Positions 9,118-18,582 of a stretch of DNA of 59,889 nt are shown here, piece by piece. The translations under genes and the position numbers were made by a program. The stretch's first letter is position 1; every line of letters starts with the position of its first letter. The notes beneath the pieces are model-generated. The model worked only from the letters and a program-made list of their open reading frames with translations. It was not told the DNA's origin and did not search any database. This DNA comes from Cribrihabitans marinus (lineage in GTDB: Bacteria > Pseudomonadota > Alphaproteobacteria > Rhodobacterales > Rhodobacteraceae): assembly GCF_900109035.1 (NCBI RefSeq), contig NZ_FNYD01000015.1, positions 1-59,889 on the forward strand. The letters are read 5' to 3'.

Positions 9118-9423
9118 ATGGCTAAGAAAGCAATGATCGAGCGCGAGAAGAAGCGCGAGCGCCTGGTGGCCCAATACGCCGCAAAGCGCGCCGAGCTCAA
9201 AGAGATCGCGAATGACGAAAGCCGCCCGATGGAGGAGCGCTTCAAGGCGCGGCTGAAACTGGCGAAACTGCCGCGCAACAGCTCGGCAACCCGCCTGCAC
9301 AACCGCTGCCAGCTGACCGGCCGTCCGCATGCGTATTACCGCAAGCTCAAGGTGTCGCGGATCAAGCTGCGCGATCTGGGTTCGTCGGGGCAGATCCCCG
9401 GCATGGTGAAATCGAGCTGGTAA
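9118..9423 (+). CDS. rpsN: 30S ribosomal protein S14, zinc-free type
   Basis: 101-residue S14, the long form without the CxxC zinc motifs, which is the usual alphaproteobacterial type. It begins [16 protein letters not shown] and ends with the conserved [21 protein letters not shown] and MVKSSW. It assembles into the 30S head with S3 and S10. Confidence 0.97.
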   Translation: MAKKAMIEREKKRERLVAQYAAKRAELKEIANDESRPMEERFKARLKLAKLPRNSSATRLHNRCQLTGRPHAYYRKLKVSRIKLRDLGSSGQIPGMVKSSW

Positions 9424-9436
9424 GGAGAGACATGAT

Positions 9437-9829
9437 ATGAACGATCCTATCGGCGATATGCTCACCCGAATCCGCAACGCCCAGCTGCGCGGCAAAAGCA
9501 CGGTACTGACTCCGGCCTCGAAACTGCGGGCCTGGGTTCTGGACGTGTTGGCCGACGAAGGCTACATCCGCGGCTACGAGAAGACGACTGGCAGCAATGG
9601 CCACCCGGCCATCGAGATCAGCCTGAAATACTATGAGGGCGAACCGGTCATCCGCGAGATCAAGCGGGTCTCCAAGCCCGGCCGCCGCGTCTATATGGGC
9701 GTCAGTGACATTCCGCAGGTCCGTCAGGGCCTGGGCGTGTCGATTGTCAGCACTCCGAAAGGTGTGATGTCGGATGCAAACGCTCGCTCCAGCAATGTTG
9801 GCGGCGAAGTGCTTTGCACCGTCTTCTAA
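9437..9829 (+). CDS. rpsH: 30S ribosomal protein S8
   Basis: 130-residue S8, binder of the central domain of 16S rRNA and the spc operon autoregulator in E. coli. It starts [16 protein letters not shown] and ends [15 protein letters not shown], both typical. Whether the feedback site near rplE exists here was not determined. Confidence 0.97.
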   Translation: MNDPIGDMLTRIRNAQLRGKSTVLTPASKLRAWVLDVLADEGYIRGYEKTTGSNGHPAIEISLKYYEGEPVIREIKRVSKPGRRVYMGVSDIPQVRQGLGVSIVSTPKGVMSDANARSSNVGGEVLCTVF

Positions 9830-9841
9830 GGAGGTCCGGAG

Positions 9842-10375
9842 ATGTCTCGTATTGGTAAGAAACCGGTCGAGTTGCCCAGCGGCGTCACCGCCACTGTGTC
9901 CGGCCAGACCATCGAAGTGAAGGGCCCCAAGGGCACCCGCAGCTTCACCGCGACCGACGACGTGACCCTTGCGGTCAACGATAATGTCGTCTCGGTGGAT
10001 CCGCGCGGTTCGTCCAAGCGGGCGCGCCAGCAGTGGGGCATGAGCCGCACCATGGTCGCCAACCTGGTAACCGGCGTGACCCAGGGTTTCCGCAAGGAGC
10101 TCGAGATCCAGGGCGTCGGCTACCGTGCCCAGATGCAGGGCAACACCCTGCGCCTGAACCTCGGCCTCAGCCACGATGTCGACTTCGTGGCGCCCGAGGG
10201 AGTTACCGTCTCGGCGCCCAAGCAGACCGAAATCGTGGTCGAGGGTGCCGATGAACAGCAGGTCGGCCAGGTGGCCGCCGAGATCCGTGCCTGGCGCGTG
10301 CCCGAGCCCTACAAGGGCAAGGGAATCCGCTACAAGGGCGAGTTCATCTTCCGCAAGGAAGGCAAGAAGAAGTAA
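9842..10375 (+). CDS. rplF: 50S ribosomal protein L6
   Basis: 177-residue L6 with two similar alpha/beta domains, near the base of the L7/L12 stalk. It starts [17 protein letters not shown]; the C-terminal signature [15 protein letters not shown] is present. A TAAGGAGG-type site precedes it (TCTAAGGAGGTCCGGAG). Confidence 0.97.
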   Translation: MSRIGKKPVELPSGVTATVSGQTIEVKGPKGTRSFTATDDVTLAVNDNVVSVDPRGSSKRARQQWGMSRTMVANLVTGVTQGFRKELEIQGVGYRAQMQGNTLRLNLGLSHDVDFVAPEGVTVSAPKQTEIVVEGADEQQVGQVAAEIRAWRVPEPYKGKGIRYKGEFIFRKEGKKK

Positions 10376-10386
10376 GGAACGCAACA

Positions 10387-10746
10387 ATGGCAAACAGCAA
10401 AAGAACCCTGTTTCTGAAGCGCCGCCTGCGCGTTCGGAACAAACTTCGCAAGGTCAATGCAGGCCGTCCGCGCCTGTCGGTGCACCGCAGCAACAAGAAC
10501 ATCAGCGTCCAGCTGATCGACGACGTGCGCGGCGTGACCCTGGCCTCCGCCTCGACCCTGGAAAAGGATCTTGGCCTCGTCGGCAAGAACAACGTCGAAG
10601 CGGCCGCCAAGGTTGGTGCGACGATCGCCGAGCGGGCCAAGAAGGCCGGCGTGGAAGAAGCCTATTTCGACCGCGGCGGCTTCCTGTTCCACGGCAAGGT
10701 GAAGGCCCTGGCCGACGCCGCGCGCGAGGGCGGGCTGAAGATCTGA
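10387..10746 (+). CDS. rplR: 50S ribosomal protein L18
   Basis: 119-residue L18, partner of L5 in 5S rRNA binding. It begins [22 protein letters not shown] and has the typical [20 protein letters not shown] segment and a C-terminal [25 protein letters not shown] 141-bp repeat-bearing gap then separates it from rpsE, an unusual spacing for this pair. Confidence 0.97.
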   Translation: MANSKRTLFLKRRLRVRNKLRKVNAGRPRLSVHRSNKNISVQLIDDVRGVTLASASTLEKDLGLVGKNNVEAAAKVGATIAERAKKAGVEEAYFDRGGFLFHGKVKALADAAREGGLKI

Positions 10747-10767
10747 GGATGGGGTTCCACCCCATCC
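10747..10767. repeat. GGATGGGGT/ACCCCATCC palindrome, copy 2
   Basis: The same 9-bp arms as at 5714-5734, here with a TCC loop, starting immediately after the rplR stop. A second small hairpin (GGCGGGTTCGCCC) follows at 10777-10789. Confidence 0.7.
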
Positions 10768-10802
10768 GGGTTGAAGGCGGGTTCGCCCGTCTCGATGATC
10801 GG

Positions 10803-10824
10803 GGCCCCGGACCGGATCCGGGGC
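10803..10824. repeat. CCCCGGA/TCCGGGG palindrome, second copy
   Basis: Arms CCCCGGA and TCCGGGG around CCGGA, related to the element at 2939-2961. Together with copy 2 of the other family it fills most of the rplR-rpsE gap. Confidence 0.5.
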
Positions 10825-10887
10825 ACTTCGATTGACAAAACCGGCGCCGGATCGGCTGATCGCGCGTCACAAAGAAAGGGATGCCGC

Positions 10888-11466
10888 ATGGCAAGAGATG
10901 ACAACCGCCGGGGCAGGGGTCGCGACCGCGACGAGACTCCGGAATTCGCAGATCGCCTGGTCGCGATCAACCGCGTGTCCAAGACCGTCAAGGGCGGCAA
11001 GCGCTTCGGTTTCGCCGCGCTTGTGGTCGTCGGCGATCAGAAGGGCCGCGTCGGCTTCGGCAAGGGCAAGGCCAAGGAGGTCCCCGAGGCCATCCGCAAG
11101 GCCACCGAGCAGGCCAAGCGCCAGATGATCCGTGTGCAGCTGCGCGAGGGCCGCACCCTGCACCACGACATGTATGGCCGCCACGGTGCCGGCAAGGTCG
11201 TGATGCGCACTGCGCCCGAGGGCACCGGCATCATCGCCGGCGGTCCGATGCGCGCCGTGTTCGAAATGCTGGGCGTCAAGGACGTGGTGTCCAAGTCGCT
11301 GGGCTCGCAGAACCCCTACAACATGATCCGCGCCACCATCGACGGGTTGAAGAAAGAACAATCGCCCCGTTCGGTCGCGCAGCGCCGCGGCAAGAAGGTG
11401 TCCGACATCCTGCCCAAGCGGGACGAAGCACCCGCCGAGCAGAGCCAGGTTGCCGAGGAGGCTTGA
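10888..11466 (+). CDS. rpsE: 30S ribosomal protein S5
   Basis: 192-residue S5, at the mRNA entry site and involved in decoding fidelity. The ATG at 10888 ([15 protein letters not shown]) is preferred over in-frame upstream starts because AAAGAAAGGG precedes it and the sequence matches the family. The dsRNA-binding-like core [21 protein letters not shown] and the C-terminal [12 protein letters not shown] are intact. rpmD starts 5 bp after its stop. Confidence 0.97.
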   Translation: MARDDNRRGRGRDRDETPEFADRLVAINRVSKTVKGGKRFGFAALVVVGDQKGRVGFGKGKAKEVPEAIRKATEQAKRQMIRVQLREGRTLHHDMYGRHGAGKVVMRTAPEGTGIIAGGPMRAVFEMLGVKDVVSKSLGSQNPYNMIRATIDGLKKEQSPRSVAQRRGKKVSDILPKRDEAPAEQSQVAEEA

Positions 11467-11471
11467 GTCAC

Positions 11472-11660
11472 ATGGCAAAAACCATCGTCGTCAAACAGAT
11501 CGGCAGCCCGATCCGCCGCCCCGCCGAACAGCGTGCCACGCTGATCGGTCTGGGCCTCAACAAGATGCACAAGACCCGCGAGCTGGAGGACACGCCCAGT
11601 GTGCGCGGCATGATCCGCAAGATCCCGCACCTGGTCGAGATCGTCGAAGAACGCGGCTGA
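11472..11660 (+). CDS. rpmD: 50S ribosomal protein L30
   Basis: 62-residue L30, a small 50S protein absent from some lineages. It begins [16 protein letters not shown] and has the family core [23 protein letters not shown] at 11463 is in frame, but the ATG is more likely. A strong terminator follows, so transcription of the spc block probably ends here. Confidence 0.96.
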   Translation: MAKTIVVKQIGSPIRRPAEQRATLIGLGLNKMHKTRELEDTPSVRGMIRKIPHLVEIVEERG

Positions 11661-11706
11661 CGCCGCCAGAGCGGCGGAACCCCCGCAGCCTGATGCGACT
11701 TCAAGG

Positions 11707-11735
11707 ACGCCCCCGGTCTGCCGGGGGCGTTTTTC
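11707..11735 (+). terminator. Strong terminator after rpmD
   Basis: A 10-bp stem (ACGCCCCCGG / CCGGGGGCGT) with a TCTG loop followed directly by TTTT. It divides the spc operon between rpmD and rplO. Confidence 0.85.
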
Positions 11736-11897
11736 GTTGCCCATCCCGCAAGCCCCGCCGCCATGAGCGGGCTGCATAGCGGGCAGACCCATATGTGCGT
11801 TGTTAGCGCAACCGGACGAGCCTATTTCAGCCCTGTCACAAGGACGCACACACGCAGACCGGGGAATGGGTCCCGGCATTGGAAAAGGAGCACAATC

Positions 11898-12113
11898 ATG
11901 GCTTATGCAAACATCACCGAACATCTCGGCCACGGCCTGACCGCACGCATCCGCACCGCGCTCGACGCCTACAAGGCCGCCCGCACGCAGCGTGCCGAAT
12001 ATCGCCGCACCGTCGACGAACTGTCGAACCTCAGCGACCGCGAACTGACGGATCTGGGCCTCGGCCGCTACGACATCCCCGAGGTGGCCCGGCGGCACGT
12101 CTACGGCCACTGA
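11898..12113 (+). CDS. DUF1127 (YjiS-like) small protein
   Basis: 71 residues with the DUF1127 pattern toward the C-terminus ([26 protein letters not shown]). DUF1127 proteins are small, abundant alphaproteobacterial proteins; some have been linked to RNA turnover, phosphate or carbon metabolism, but this member's role is unknown. A good site (GGAAAAGGAG) precedes the ATG. It is flanked by terminators on both sides, so it is an independent transcript placed inside the spc operon. The upstream 11736-11897 gap should contain its promoter; no clear consensus was identified. Confidence 0.85.
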   Translation: MAYANITEHLGHGLTARIRTALDAYKAARTQRAEYRRTVDELSNLSDRELTDLGLGRYDIPEVARRHVYGH

Positions 12114-12138
12114 GGCAAACACACCACTCACGCATCCC

Positions 12139-12169
12139 AACGCCCCCGCGCCGCCGCGGGGGCGTTTTT
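12139..12169 (+). terminator. Terminator after the DUF1127 gene
   Basis: Stem AACGCCCCCGCG / CGCGGGGGCGTT around a short CCGC loop followed by TTTTT. The 12170-12384 gap to rplO then must contain a promoter for rplO-secY-adk; it shows no gene. Confidence 0.85.
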
Positions 12170-12384
12170 GCGTCCCGGGATCCGAGCGTCCGCGGCGCGC
12201 GCAAACCGGCCTGACCCGCCGCCGCCGGAATCGCTTGCGACGTTGGCCGGATACCCTTGAACGCCGGCGGCATCCCGTCTATACGCCTCCGGTGGTCCCG
12301 TGGGATGCACGAGAATCAACCGAAAAATGCCGTGGTTGGCCCCGTATCGCTTCGGGGGTCACATCCGGCTCTAGGAGAAGCGAC

Positions 12385-12858
12385 ATGAAACTGCATGAAC
12401 TGCACGACAATCCGGGTGCAACCAAGAAACGCATGCGCGTCGGCCGTGGCCCGGGTTCGGGCAAGGGCAAGATGGGCGGCCGGGGCATCAAGGGCCAGAA
12501 ATCCCGTTCCGGCGTGGCGATCAACGGCTATGAGGGCGGCCAGATGCCGCTCTATCAGCGCCTGCCCAAGCGGGGCTTCAACAAGCCCAACCGCAAGGCA
12601 TACGCGATCGTCAACCTGGGCCTGATCCAGAAATTCGTCGATGCCGGCAAGCTGGATGCCAAGTCCGCGATCACCGAGGACGCTCTGGTCGAGAGCGGCC
12701 TGGTGCGCCGCAAGCGTGACGGTGTGCGGATCCTGGCCAAGGGCGACGTTTCGGCGAAGCTGACCCTCGAAGTCACCGGCGCATCCAAGTCGGCGATCGA
12801 GGCGGTCGAAAAGGCGGGCGGTTCACTCAAGGTCACAAACGCCGCCGCGGCAGAGTAA
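12385..12858 (+). CDS. rplO: 50S ribosomal protein L15
   Basis: 157-residue L15, a late-stage 50S assembly protein. It begins [29 protein letters not shown], and the Gly/Arg-rich N-terminal arm (to about residue 55) is conserved. The ATG at 12385 follows TAGGAGAAGCGAC; an upstream in-frame ATG at 12235 has no support. It is separated from rpmD by a DUF1127 transcription unit. Confidence 0.96.
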   Translation: MKLHELHDNPGATKKRMRVGRGPGSGKGKMGGRGIKGQKSRSGVAINGYEGGQMPLYQRLPKRGFNKPNRKAYAIVNLGLIQKFVDAGKLDAKSAITEDALVESGLVRRKRDGVRILAKGDVSAKLTLEVTGASKSAIEAVEKAGGSLKVTNAAAAE

Positions 12859-12913
12859 CGGCTTGTGAGCGGGCGATGACCCGCTTACATAGAGCCTGAA
12901 GTTTTCCCAGGAC

Positions 12914-12944
12914 GCCGCCCGAGCCGGAAAACGGTTCCGGGCGG
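12914..12944 (+). promoter_or_regulatory. Hairpin between rplO and secY
   Basis: An interrupted stem pairs CCGCCCG (12915-12921) with CGGGCGG (12938-12944), with an inner GCCG/CGG pairing, followed by TGTTTAC. The U tract is weak, so partial attenuation or an mRNA-stability element that lowers SecY relative to L15 is more likely than full termination. Confidence 0.35.
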
Positions 12945-12968
12945 TGTTTACATCAGAGAGACCGATTC

Positions 12969-14342
12969 ATGGTATCAGCAGCAGAACAAATGGCCGCCAA
13001 CACCAGTTGGGCGGCCCTGGGCAAGGCCACAGATCTGCGCAACCGCATCCTGTTCACGCTGGGTCTGCTGATCGTCTACCGCCTGGGCACGTTCATCCCG
13101 GTGCCGGGTATCGACGGCGCCGCGCTGCGCGAATTCATGGAACAGGCGAGCCAGGGCATCGGCGGCATGGTCAGCATGTTCACCGGCGGCGCGCTGGGCC
13201 GGATGGGCATCTTCGCCCTGGGCATCATGCCCTACATCTCGGCCTCGATCATCGTGCAGCTGCTGACCGCGATGGTCCCCCAGCTCGAACAGCTCAAGAA
13301 AGAGGGCGAGCAGGGGCGCAAGAAGATCAACCAGTATACCCGCTACGGCACCGTGCTGCTTGCCACCGTGCAGGCCTACGGCCTGGCTGTGTCGCTTGAA
13401 TCGGGCGACCTGGCCACCGATCCCGGTCTGTACTTCCGCTTTTCCACGATGATCACGCTGGTCGGCGGCACGATGTTCCTGATGTGGCTGGGCGAACAGA
13501 TCACCGCCCGCGGCGTCGGCAACGGCATTTCGCTGATCATCTTCGTCGGCATCATCGCCGAAGTGCCCGCAGCACTTGCGCAGTTCTTCGCCAGCGGCCG
13601 CAGCGGTGCGCTCAGCCCCGCGGTGATCGTCGGCGTGATCGTGATGGTGATCGCAGTCATCACGTTCGTGGTCTTCATGGAGCGCGCCCTGCGCAAGATC
13701 CACATCCAGTATCCGCGCCGCCAGGTCGGCATGAAGGTCTATGACGGCGGCTCGTCGCACCTGCCGGTCAAGGTCAACCCGGCCGGCGTGATCCCGGCGA
13801 TCTTCGCCAGTTCGCTGCTGCTGCTGCCGGTGACGATCTCGACCTTCTCCTCCGGCGCCGCCTCGGGGCCGGTGATGTCGTGGCTCCTGGCCAATTTCGG
13901 ACCGGGCCAGCCGCTCTACCTGCTGTTCTTCCTGACGATGATCGTGTTCTTCACCTATTTCTACACGTTCAACGTCTCGTTCAAACCCGATGATGTGGCC
14001 GACAACCTGAAGAAGCAGAACGGCTTCGTCCCCGGCATCCGTCCCGGCAAGAAAACCGCTGAATACCTGGAATACGTGGTCAACCGCGTGCTGGTTCTCG
14101 GCTCGGCCTACCTTGTGGCGGTCATGCTGCTGCCCGAGATCCTGCGCGGGCAGTTTGCCATTCCCTTCTACTTCGGCGGCACCTCCGTGCTCATCATCGT
14201 CTCGGTGACGATGGACACGATCCAGCAGATCCAGAGCCACCTTCTGGCCCACCAATACGAAGGGCTGATCGAAAAGTCGCAACTGCGCGGCAAGGGCGGC
14301 AAGGGCAAGAAACGTGGCAAGAAGGGACCGGCGCGGCGATGA
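12969..14342 (+). CDS. secY: Protein translocase subunit SecY
   Basis: 457-residue inner-membrane channel of the Sec translocon with about ten transmembrane helices. Family marks include [14 protein letters not shown] near residue 38, the plug-region segment [24 protein letters not shown] and the C-terminal [16 protein letters not shown]. The last residues are a Lys/Gly-rich cytosolic tail. It overlaps adk by 4 bp, as is common in proteobacteria. Confidence 0.97.
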   Translation: MVSAAEQMAANTSWAALGKATDLRNRILFTLGLLIVYRLGTFIPVPGIDGAALREFMEQASQGIGGMVSMFTGGALGRMGIFALGIMPYISASIIVQLLTAMVPQLEQLKKEGEQGRKKINQYTRYGTVLLATVQAYGLAVSLESGDLATDPGLYFRFSTMITLVGGTMFLMWLGEQITARGVGNGISLIIFVGIIAEVPAALAQFFASGRSGALSPAVIVGVIVMVIAVITFVVFMERALRKIHIQYPRRQVGMKVYDGGSSHLPVKVNPAGVIPAIFASSLLLLPVTISTFSSGAASGPVMSWLLANFGPGQPLYLLFFLTMIVFFTYFYTFNVSFKPDDVADNLKKQNGFVPGIRPGKKTAEYLEYVVNRVLVLGSAYLVAVMLLPEILRGQFAIPFYFGGTSVLIIVSVTMDTIQQIQSHLLAHQYEGLIEKSQLRGKGGKGKKRGKKGPARR

Positions 14343-14980
14343 ACATCATTCTCCTGGGCCCGCCTGGTGCGGGCAAGGGCACCCAGGCCCGGCACCTTGT
14401 CGAGACCCGCGGCATGATCCAGCTCAGCACCGGTGACATGTTGCGCGAGGCGCGCAGTTCGGGCACCACGATGGGCAAGAAGGTCGCTGCGATCATGGAT
14501 GCCGGCAAGCTGGTGACCGACGAGATCGTGATCGGCCTGATCGAAGAGAAGCTGACCACGGAAAAGGGCGCCGGTTTCATCTTCGACGGATTTCCGCGTA
14601 CGCTGGCCCAGGCCGATGCGCTGGCGGCGCTGCTGGCCAAGCTGGGCCAGTCACTGCATGCGGTGGTCGAGATCCGCGTCGAAGACGACGCGCTGGTCGC
14701 CCGCATCTCGGGCCGCTTCACCTGCGGCAATTGCGGTGAGGTCTATCACGACGAGACCAAGCCCACCGCCAAGGATGGTGTCTGCGACCATTGCGGCAGC
14801 ACCGACATGGTCCGCCGCGCTGACGACAACGCCGACAGCCTGCGCACCCGGCTGATGGAATACTACAAGAAGACCTCGCCGCTTATCGGTTATTACTACG
14901 CCAAGGGCGATCTGCGTCCGGTCAACGGCATGTCCGATATCCAGGAAGTGACCGCCTCGATCGAAGCGATCCTGGGGTGA
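14339..14980 (+). CDS. adk: Adenylate kinase with zinc-type LID
   Basis: 213 residues; it interconverts ATP + AMP and 2 ADP. The P-loop GPPGAGKGT is at residues 7-15, and the AMP site DGFPRT is at 83-88. The long LID domain carries CGNC (Cys129/132) and CDHC (Cys149/152), the four-cysteine zinc pattern, whereas E. coli Adk has no zinc ligands. The start overlaps the secY stop. Confidence 0.97.
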   Translation: MNIILLGPPGAGKGTQARHLVETRGMIQLSTGDMLREARSSGTTMGKKVAAIMDAGKLVTDEIVIGLIEEKLTTEKGAGFIFDGFPRTLAQADALAALLAKLGQSLHAVVEIRVEDDALVARISGRFTCGNCGEVYHDETKPTAKDGVCDHCGSTDMVRRADDNADSLRTRLMEYYKKTSPLIGYYYAKGDLRPVNGMSDIQEVTASIEAILG

Positions 14981-15038
14981 GATCCGGGCCGGGGTTGACG
15001 CCCCGGAGAAAACCCACTACCCACCCCCATCCCTGACG

Positions 15039-15050
15039 GGAATCGATTCC
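15039..15050. promoter_or_regulatory. 12-bp perfect palindrome upstream of rpsM
   Basis: GGAATCGATTCC lies within a larger imperfect inverted repeat (CCACCC at 15021-15026 and GGGTGG at 15054-15059) in the 199-bp adk-rpsM gap. A separate CCGGGG/CCCCGG hairpin lies at 14989-15006. The gap likely includes the alpha-operon promoter or leader; whether the palindrome is an operator or an S4-type translational control structure is not known. Confidence 0.35.
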
Positions 15051-15179
15051 TGTGGGTGGATTCGTCTGCCCTCATGACCACCTCGAAATGATGCTGGACC
15101 CTCTGGCCACACTGCCACGGTCAAGCGTTGTGAAAAAAGGTTCTGGAGTTACGGAACCGCAACGAAAGGAAAGTGACAC

Positions 15180-15548
15180 GTGGCACGTATTGCCGGCGTT
15201 AACATCCCGACTGCCAAGCGGGTACCCATCGCCCTCACCTACATCACCGGTATCGGAAAATCCTCGGCCAAGCAGATCTGCGAGGCGGTCAATGTCGACC
15301 AGTCCCGCCGCGTCAACGAGCTGAGCGATGCCGAGGTCCTGGCGATCCGCGAGCATATCGACGCCAACTTCACCGTCGAAGGCGACCTGCGCCGCGAGAC
15401 CCAGATCAACATCAAGCGCTTGATGGATCTGGGCTGCTATCGCGGTCTGCGTCACCGCCGCAACCTGCCGGTTCGCGGTCAGCGCACCCATACCAACGCA
15501 CGCACGCGAAAGGGCCCCGCAAAGCCCATCGCAGGCAAGAAGAAATAA
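15180..15548 (+). CDS. rpsM: 30S ribosomal protein S13 (GTG start)
   Basis: 122-residue S13 at the top of the 30S head, contacting P-site tRNA through its C-terminal tail ([21 protein letters not shown]). It begins with GTG ([15 protein letters not shown]), preceded by AACGAAAGGAAAG. First gene of the alpha block. Confidence 0.96.
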   Translation: MARIAGVNIPTAKRVPIALTYITGIGKSSAKQICEAVNVDQSRRVNELSDAEVLAIREHIDANFTVEGDLRRETQINIKRLMDLGCYRGLRHRRNLPVRGQRTHTNARTRKGPAKPIAGKKK

Positions 15549-15563
15549 GGGAGGGTCTGACCG

Positions 15564-15953
15564 ATGGCACGCGACAAGACGCGCGTAAAGCGCAAGGAAC
15601 GCAAGAATATCGCAACGGGCGTCGCCCATGTGAATTCGACCTTCAACAACACCAAGATCCTGATCTCGGACGTGCAGGGCAACGCGATCTCCTGGTCGTC
15701 GGCCGGCACGATGGGCTTCAAGGGATCGCGGAAATCGACCCCCTATGCCGCCCAGCTGGCCGCCGAAGACGCCGGCCGCAAGGCGCAGGACCACGGCGTG
15801 AAGACGCTCGAGGTCGAGGTCCAGGGCCCCGGCTCGGGCCGTGAATCGGCGCTGCGCGCGCTGGCCGCTGTCGGCTTCAACATCACGTCGATCCGTGACG
15901 TGACGCCGATCGCGCATAATGGCTGCCGCCCGCCGAAACGCCGCCGGGTCTGA
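15564..15953 (+). CDS. rpsK: 30S ribosomal protein S11
   Basis: 129-residue S11 of the 30S platform, lining the mRNA exit with S7. The sequence contains [12 protein letters not shown] near residue 19 and the C-terminal signature [17 protein letters not shown]. The neighbours are S13 and rpoA; rpsD is not between them, which is usual for alphaproteobacteria. Confidence 0.97.
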   Translation: MARDKTRVKRKERKNIATGVAHVNSTFNNTKILISDVQGNAISWSSAGTMGFKGSRKSTPYAAQLAAEDAGRKAQDHGVKTLEVEVQGPGSGRESALRALAAVGFNITSIRDVTPIAHNGCRPPKRRRV

Positions 15954-16069
15954 GCCGCACGATTTTCGGACTGGGGCCGTGGCATGGACCGCGGCCCCAG
16001 TCCGCCGTTTGAATCCTCGGGCGTCTGCACCTTCTGGACATGGGGCGCGGACAGGAATGGAGGGACCAC

Positions 16070-17086
16070 ATGATCCACAAGAATTGGGCAGAATTGATCA
16101 AACCGACCCAGCTTGAGGTCAAGCCGGGCAACGATCCTGCGCGCCAGGCCACCGTTGTGGCCGAGCCGCTCGAGCGCGGTTTCGGCCTGACGCTGGGCAA
16201 CGCGCTGCGCCGCATCCTGATGAGCAGCCTGCAGGGCGCCGCCATCACCAGTGTGCAGATCGACAACGTGCTGCACGAGTTTTCCAGCGTCGCGGGCGTG
16301 CGCGAGGACGTGACCGACATCATCCTCAACCTCAAGGGCGTCGCTCTGCGCATGGAGGTCGAGGGCCCCAAGCGCCTGTCGATCAGCGCCAAGGGTCCGG
16401 CGGTCGTGACCGCCGGTGACATCAGCGAAAGCGCCGGCATCGAGGTTCTCAACCGCGACCACGTGATCTGTCACCTGGACGATGGCGCCGACCTGTTCAT
16501 GGAACTGACCGTGAGCACCGGCAAGGGCTATGTCTCGGCCGACAAGAACAAGCCCGAAGATGCGCCCATCGGCCTCATCCCGATCGACGCGATCTACTCG
16601 CCGGTCAAGAAGGTCGCCTATGACGTTCAGCCGACCCGCGAGGGCCAGGTCCTGGACTATGACAAGCTGACCATGAAGATCGAGACCGACGGTTCGATCA
16701 CTCCCGAGGACGCGACCGCCTTTGCTGCGCGCATCCTTCAGGACCAGCTGTCGATCTTCGTCAACTTCGAAGAGCCCGAGGCCGCCGGCCGCCAGGACGA
16801 CGACGACGGGCTGGAGTTCAACCCGCTGCTGCTCAAGAAGGTGGACGAGCTGGAACTGTCGGTGCGTTCGGCGAACTGCCTGAAGAACGACAACATCGTC
16901 TATATCGGCGACCTGATCCAGAAGACCGAAGCCGAGATGCTGCGCACTCCGAACTTCGGCCGCAAGTCGCTCAACGAGATCAAGGAAGTGCTCTCGGGCA
17001 TGGGCCTGCACCTGGGCATGGATGTCGAGGACTGGCCGCCGGACAACATCGAGGATCTGGCCAAGAAGTTCGAAGACGCGTTCTGA
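16070..17086 (+). CDS. rpoA: RNA polymerase alpha subunit
   Basis: 338 residues, the normal alphaproteobacterial length. The N-terminal assembly domain contains [22 protein letters not shown]; after a linker near residue 235, the C-terminal DNA- and activator-binding domain has [15 protein letters not shown] and [10 protein letters not shown]. The ATG at 16070 follows GGAGGGACCAC; an in-frame ATG at 16040 is less likely. Confidence 0.97.
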   Translation: MIHKNWAELIKPTQLEVKPGNDPARQATVVAEPLERGFGLTLGNALRRILMSSLQGAAITSVQIDNVLHEFSSVAGVREDVTDIILNLKGVALRMEVEGPKRLSISAKGPAVVTAGDISESAGIEVLNRDHVICHLDDGADLFMELTVSTGKGYVSADKNKPEDAPIGLIPIDAIYSPVKKVAYDVQPTREGQVLDYDKLTMKIETDGSITPEDATAFAARILQDQLSIFVNFEEPEAAGRQDDDDGLEFNPLLLKKVDELELSVRSANCLKNDNIVYIGDLIQKTEAEMLRTPNFGRKSLNEIKEVLSGMGLHLGMDVEDWPPDNIEDLAKKFEDAF

Positions 17087-17089
17087 GGC

Positions 17090-17142
17090 GGATGGGATAA
17101 ATCCCATCCTACGCACCCGTAGGATGGGGTTCCACCCCATCC
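17090..17142. repeat. Tandem pair of GGATGGG palindromes, copies 3 and 4
   Basis: Two palindromes in a row: GGATGGGAT/ATCCCATCC at 17090-17109 and GGATGGGGT/ACCCCATCC at 17121-17142. They are joined by CCTACG...CGTAGG, so the whole 53 bp can also fold as one larger cruciform. The pair lies just after the rpoA stop. The remaining gap up to rplQ (17143-17279) has no gene. Confidence 0.7.
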
Positions 17143-17279
17143 CTCTTGATACGCGATCCGTCGAATGCCCGGGATGCCGGGGAACAATTCGGGCGATTCC
17201 GCCCCAAGGAGAGCGGCTGACACGCATCGGTCGCCGGACAAAGCAAAACCGCCCGTAGAGGGCAAAAGGAGTAAGAACC

Positions 17280-17705
17280 ATGCGTCACGCACGAGGCTAT
17301 CGCCGCCTGAACCGCACCCACGAGCACCGCAAGGCGCTGTTTTCCAACATGGCCGGCTCGCTGATCGAGCATGAGCAGATCAAGACGACGCTGCCCAAGG
17401 CCAAGGAACTGCGCCCGGTGGTGGAAAAGCTGATCACGCTCGCCAAGCGCGGCGACCTGCACGCCCGCCGTCAGGCCGCGTCGAAGCTGAAGGAAGACAA
17501 GGACGTCGCCAAGCTGTTCGACGTTCTGGGCCCGCGCTACAAGGACCGCCAGGGCGGCTATGTCCGGATCCTCAAGGCCGGCTTCCGCTATGGCGACATG
17601 GCGCCGATGGCGATCATCGAATTCGTCGACCGTGACGTCGATGCGAAAGGCGCTGCCGACAAGGCCCGCCTTGCGCTCGAAGACGCCGCCGACGCAGAAG
17701 AATAA
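17280..17705 (+). CDS. rplQ: 50S ribosomal protein L17
   Basis: 141-residue L17, the last ribosomal gene of the cluster. It begins [25 protein letters not shown], and the conserved [25 protein letters not shown] is intact. A short acidic tail is typical of Rhodobacterales. A ribosome-binding stretch (AAAAGGAG) precedes it and a strong terminator follows. Confidence 0.97.
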   Translation: MRHARGYRRLNRTHEHRKALFSNMAGSLIEHEQIKTTLPKAKELRPVVEKLITLAKRGDLHARRQAASKLKEDKDVAKLFDVLGPRYKDRQGGYVRILKAGFRYGDMAPMAIIEFVDRDVDAKGAADKARLALEDAADAEE

Positions 17706-17725
17706 TCCGGCCCTGCCGGACGGAA

Positions 17726-17757
17726 AACGCCGCGGCCGGTCCGGCCGCGGCGTTTTG
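17726..17757 (+). terminator. Strong terminator after rplQ
   Basis: A 14-bp stem (AACGCCGCGGCCGG / CCGGCCGCGGCGTT) closed by a single T followed by TTTGCTTTT. It ends the ribosomal superoperon and lies 26 bp before the stop of the convergent gene at 17783. Confidence 0.9.
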
Positions 17758-17782
17758 CTTTTCCGGGTGCCTGTGGACGACC

Positions 17783-18238
17783 TCAGGCGGTGTCGAGTTC
17801 GCGTTTCACCAGGTCGCCGATCTTGTCCACCGGGTGGTTGGCCAGGTTCTTGGGGATCTCCGCGACAATCCGGTCGGCCACCTCCTTGTGCAGATCCTCA
17901 CGCAGCACGCCCAGCACCTGCGGCGCAGCCACCAGGATCAGCTTGTCGAACGCACCCTTGTGGGCCTTGTCGTAGAGGATTTGCGACAGGTCCTTGGCAA
18001 ACCGTTCCTTGGCCAGCTCGTGCCAGTCGGTGTCATCCATCGCCGATCTCTGCTGAACGCCGGTATCCTGCATCCGACCCGGGCGGTTTGCGGACTGGTC
18101 CCGGTCCGAAGGGTTGTCCTGTTCTTCCTTCTCGATCACGTCCAGGTTGGGATCCTCGTGATCCGTCAGGTTGGTGAGAAACAGGGCCTTCTCGCTGTCG
18201 GTCACCACAACCCATGTGTCGTGTTTCAGCCGTGCCAT
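17783..18238 (-). CDS. Host-attachment-family protein (PF10116-like)
   Basis: 151 residues beginning MARLKHDTWVVVTDSEKALF, with a C-terminal half (FDKLILVAAPQVLGVLREDL and VAEIPKNLANHP) characteristic of the 'required for attachment to host cells' family. The name comes from an Agrobacterium mutant; the biochemical role is unclear, though the fold recalls eRF1/archaeal Pelota-like domains. No signal peptide. A clear GGAGACAGAAG site precedes the ATG. It is probably co-transcribed with the small gene just upstream, 19 bp away. Confidence 0.75.
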   Translation of the reverse strand: MARLKHDTWVVVTDSEKALFLTNLTDHEDPNLDVIEKEEQDNPSDRDQSANRPGRMQDTGVQQRSAMDDTDWHELAKERFAKDLSQILYDKAHKGAFDKLILVAAPQVLGVLREDLHKEVADRIVAEIPKNLANHPVDKIGDLVKRELDTA

Positions 18239-18257
18239 CTTCTGTCTCCTGTCTGGG

Positions 18258-18464
18258 TCAGGAATTGTCGTCGTCCCGCTCGTCGGATTTGCGCACCCGC
18301 GTCGTGCCGGGGTTGTCCTGCATCGCCCGCTTGAGCAGGTCGCGGGTGCCGACTTTGCGTTCCAGGTTGCCGCCGGCGCGGCCCTGCTGCGAGGGGGTTT
18401 CGGCGGTGTCGACAAAGGCCTCGCTCTCGCGCTGCCCGTCCCGGGATCTCTTGCGTTCGGCCAT
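18258..18464 (-). CDS. Small conserved-looking hypothetical protein
   Basis: 68 residues, highly charged and polar, with no membrane segment (MAERKRSRDGQRESE...RKSDERDDDNS). The support for a real gene is a strong AGGAGGG ribosome-binding site upstream and its position as first gene of a pair with the host-attachment-family gene. Its stop overlaps a TGACCCAGACA sequence that also stands upstream of its own start. No function can be assigned. Confidence 0.6.
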   Translation of the reverse strand: MAERKRSRDGQRESEAFVDTAETPSQQGRAGGNLERKVGTRDLLKRAMQDNPGTTRVRKSDERDDDNS

Positions 18465-18582
18465 GGGAATTCCCTCCTCTTGTCTGGGTCACTGGTCCAA
18501 CGCGCGACCGCCCCGAGATGTTCCTCTGCTTGCATTTCGCGGCGGCTGACCGCATATCCGCAGTCGATCAAGGGGAATGAAC

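Noticed and set aside
12975-14282. 435-residue minus-strand frame opposite secY
   Set aside because: Composition is His/Asp/Arg-rich nonsense typical of antisense to a membrane protein gene.
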